Below, one piece after another: positions 6,628 through 8,098 of a DNA stretch of 8,098 nucleotides. The notes below the pieces were generated by a model that was given only the letters and a program-made list of their open reading frames with translations, was not told where the DNA came from and did not search any database. Every line of letters begins with the position of its first letter. Positions within the stretch are counted from its first letter, which is position 1. The stretch lies in assembly GCA_946534745.1 (NCBI GenBank), contig CAMNDA010000149.1, forward strand, positions 1 through 8,098, read 5' to 3'. The position numbers were made by a program, and so were the translations under genes. This stretch comes from an uncultured Verrucomicrobiota bacterium. Its GTDB lineage: Bacteria > Verrucomicrobiota > Kiritimatiellia > RFP12 > UBA3636.

Positions 6628-8098
6628 ATGAGACCCCGGACTCCGCTCCTCTTCGCGCTCGCCTGCGCAGCCGCCATCGCCGCCCCCTTCGCCGCCGTCG
6701 CCGGCGAGAAGATCGTCAAGAACGGCGACACGCTCGTCTTCATGGGCGACTCGATCACCTGGTACGGCGTGACCAATCGCCACGGATACGTCAATCTCGT
6801 CGTCAGGGGCCTCGCCGCGAACGGCATCGACGTGACCTGGTACGGCGCGGGCGTGAAGGGCGACAAGTCGGCCGCGATGCTCGCGCGGTTCGACGCCGAC
6901 GTCCTCGCGCACGATCCCGACGTCGTCACCATCAGCGCGGGCGTCAACGACGTCTGGTACCAGGACGCGAACTCGACGTATGAAAAGTTCTACGCCAACG
7001 AGCTCCGGATGGTCGCCAAGACCAAGGCCGCCGGCGCCGTCCCCGTCCTTCTTTCGCCGACCACGGCGGCCGGCGAGGCGGAAAACGGCGAGATCCGCCG
7101 GTACGCGGCCGGCGTCAGGGAGATCGCCGCCGCCGAGGGCGTTCCGTATGCCGACACCTTCCACGCCGTGCGCGGCTGGATCAACGACATCGACAATCCG
7201 CGCCTGAGCGAGCAGGCCGGATACAACATGGGCGGGCGCGCCGCGACCGTCGACGGCGTCCACATGGCGCCGACGGGCGATCGGCAGATGGCGCGCGCCG
7301 TCCTCGCGGCGTTCGGGCTCGACGCCGCTGAGATGTCCGCCGCGGAGGCGGCATGGAACGCGGACGAGACGCTGATCGTCAAGGAGACCTATTCGGACGA
7401 GCCCTCCGCCGCCGTGAATCTCTCCGCCGCCGAATTCGCGGCGTTCGAGTCGGCCGCCGCCGCCCGCGGACTCTCCGTCGACGCCTTCGCGAAGCAGGTC
7501 TTCCGCCAGGGCATCGACTCGCTTGCGGCGAACCCCGCGAACGAGTCCGAGGCGGCTGGCGCCTCCGTCGCGCTCGCGGCCTCCGTCCCGGTCTCCTTCG
7601 CGGGCTACGACAAGCTCCTGCATGCGGCGGATCGGATCGACGGCACCTTCGACGACGCCTGCCGGTCCGCGCTCCTGCGCGGAGTGCGCGAGTGCGCCGC
7701 CTACGCGGCGCCGCCCCCCGCCGCGCCCGTCCTCGAGGAGTTCTTCGTCCAGCCCGCGTCCACGGTCGTCACGCTCTCCGGCATGATCGCCTCGCCGGGC
7801 GCCGGGGCGAGCGCGTGCGACATCGCCTTCGCCTGCGGCACCGACGCGGACAGCCTCGGGCCGGAGCGGATCGTCCTCGCCGGGCAGCGCAACCGCTTCG
7901 TCGCCTGGGTCAAGGGCCTGGCCCCGGGAACCACCTACCACTGGACGGCGTCCGTCGTCAACAATGCGACGGGCCGCCTCTGCACCCGGCGGCAGGGCAG
8001 CTTCACCACCGCCGCCTCCGGAACCGGCGCGCTCGAGCCCAGCGGAGACGACGACACGGCGGCCCTGCAGGCGGCGATCGATGCCGCGGCGGCCGCCG
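6628..8098 (+). CDS. Secreted SGNH/GDSL esterase with FN3-like domain and probable beta-helix start (cut by window end)
   Basis: The frame is open from ATG 6628 to the last base, 490 codons with no stop, so the C-terminus is missing. Residues 1-26 are a signal peptide (cleavage near VAG|EK). The SGNH domain (about 28-230) has all the key blocks: GDSIT at 40-44 with Ser42, GVND at 105-108 with Asn107, and DGVH at 209-212 with Asp209 and His212. Residues 239-356 repeat the extension found in the SGNH protein at 122-2269 (AEAAWNA, VFRxG, SLAANP, GYDxLL, LRGxREC). An FN3-like beta domain follows (about 366-463, containing LAPGTTYHWTASVVN). The visible end, DDDTAALQAAIDAAAA, is the typical N-terminal cap of pectate-lyase-like right-handed beta-helix proteins. 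Likely an exported glycan deacylase joined to a binding or lyase-like beta-helix; the substrate is unknown. It starts 93 bases after the GH42-like gene. Confidence 0.92.
   Translation, partial: MRPRTPLLFALACAAAIAAPFAAVAGEKIVKNGDTLVFMGDSITWYGVTNRHGYVNLVVRGLAANGIDVTWYGAGVKGDKSAAMLARFDADVLAHDPDVVTISAGVNDVWYQDANSTYEKFYANELRMVAKTKAAGAVPVLLSPTTAAGEAENGEIRRYAAGVREIAAAEGVPYADTFHAVRGWINDIDNPRLSEQAGYNMGGRAATVDGVHMAPTGDRQMARAVLAAFGLDAAEMSAAEAAWNADETLIVKETYSDEPSAAVNLSAAEFAAFESAAAARGLSVDAFAKQVFRQGIDSLAANPANESEAAGASVALAASVPVSFAGYDKLLHAADRIDGTFDDACRSALLRGVRECAAYAAPPPAAPVLEEFFVQPASTVVTLSGMIASPGAGASACDIAFACGTDADSLGPERIVLAGQRNRFVAWVKGLAPGTTYHWTASVVNNATGRLCTRRQGSFTTAASGTGALEPSGDDDTAALQAAIDAAAAA

Noticed and set aside
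3616..7941. A 1441-codon open frame on the minus strand across the GH42-like and second SGNH genes
   Set aside because: It runs antisense to two clear genes and the spacer between them, its composition is dominated by Arg, Val, Gly and Asp, and it has no recognisable domain. Long antisense open frames are expected in GC-rich coding DNA.
1..8098. CRISPR arrays, tRNA or rRNA genes, insertion sequences
   Set aside because: No regularly spaced repeats, no tRNA-like cloverleaf or rRNA segments, and no transposase or terminal inverted repeats were seen.

Overview
The window is very GC-rich bacterial DNA holding one plus-strand run of genes for large secreted proteins. The organism is most likely a polysaccharide-degrading member of the Kiritimatiellae or a related Verrucomicrobiota/PVC lineage. 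This is inferred from the combination of SGNH esterases carrying DUF2341 and LamG modules, a glycosidase ending in a BspA-like segment plus a short C-terminal tail domain, and multi-module exported enzymes. There is no rRNA or other taxonomic marker, so the lineage is a judgement from style and not proven.

Layout: (1) 1-54, the last 17 codons of an upstream gene. (2) 122-2269, a secreted SGNH-fold esterase with a C-terminal extension, DUF2341 and LamG. (3) 2322-3335, a secreted phosphodiester glycosidase (NAGPA-type). (4) 3336-3585, a 250-base intergenic region with a strong hairpin, a small palindrome, a TATAAT box and a structured leader. (5) 3586-6534, a secreted GH42/clan GH-A-like glycosidase with an N-terminal beta-sandwich, an A4-like domain, a BspA-like segment and a C-terminal tail. 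(6) 6628 to the window end, a second secreted SGNH esterase, paralogous to the first over about 350 residues but followed by an FN3-like domain and what looks like the start of a right-handed beta-helix; it is cut by the window end.

All four main proteins start with clear Sec-type signal peptides. The likely joint role is extracellular or periplasmic breakdown of a decorated glycan: the SGNH enzymes removing acyl groups, the NAGPA-like enzyme acting on sugar-1-phosphodiester or related bonds, and the GH42-like enzyme cleaving glycosidic bonds, with LamG, FN3, beta-helix and beta-sandwich modules holding substrate or surface. No transporter, regulator, sulfatase or mobile element is visible. 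The most notable unexplained signals are an identical VFSID C-terminus on two unrelated neighbouring proteins, written with different codons; an extension of about 120 residues shared by the two SGNH enzymes; and the structured 3383-3561 intergenic region, part of whose sequence resembles the region before the last gene.
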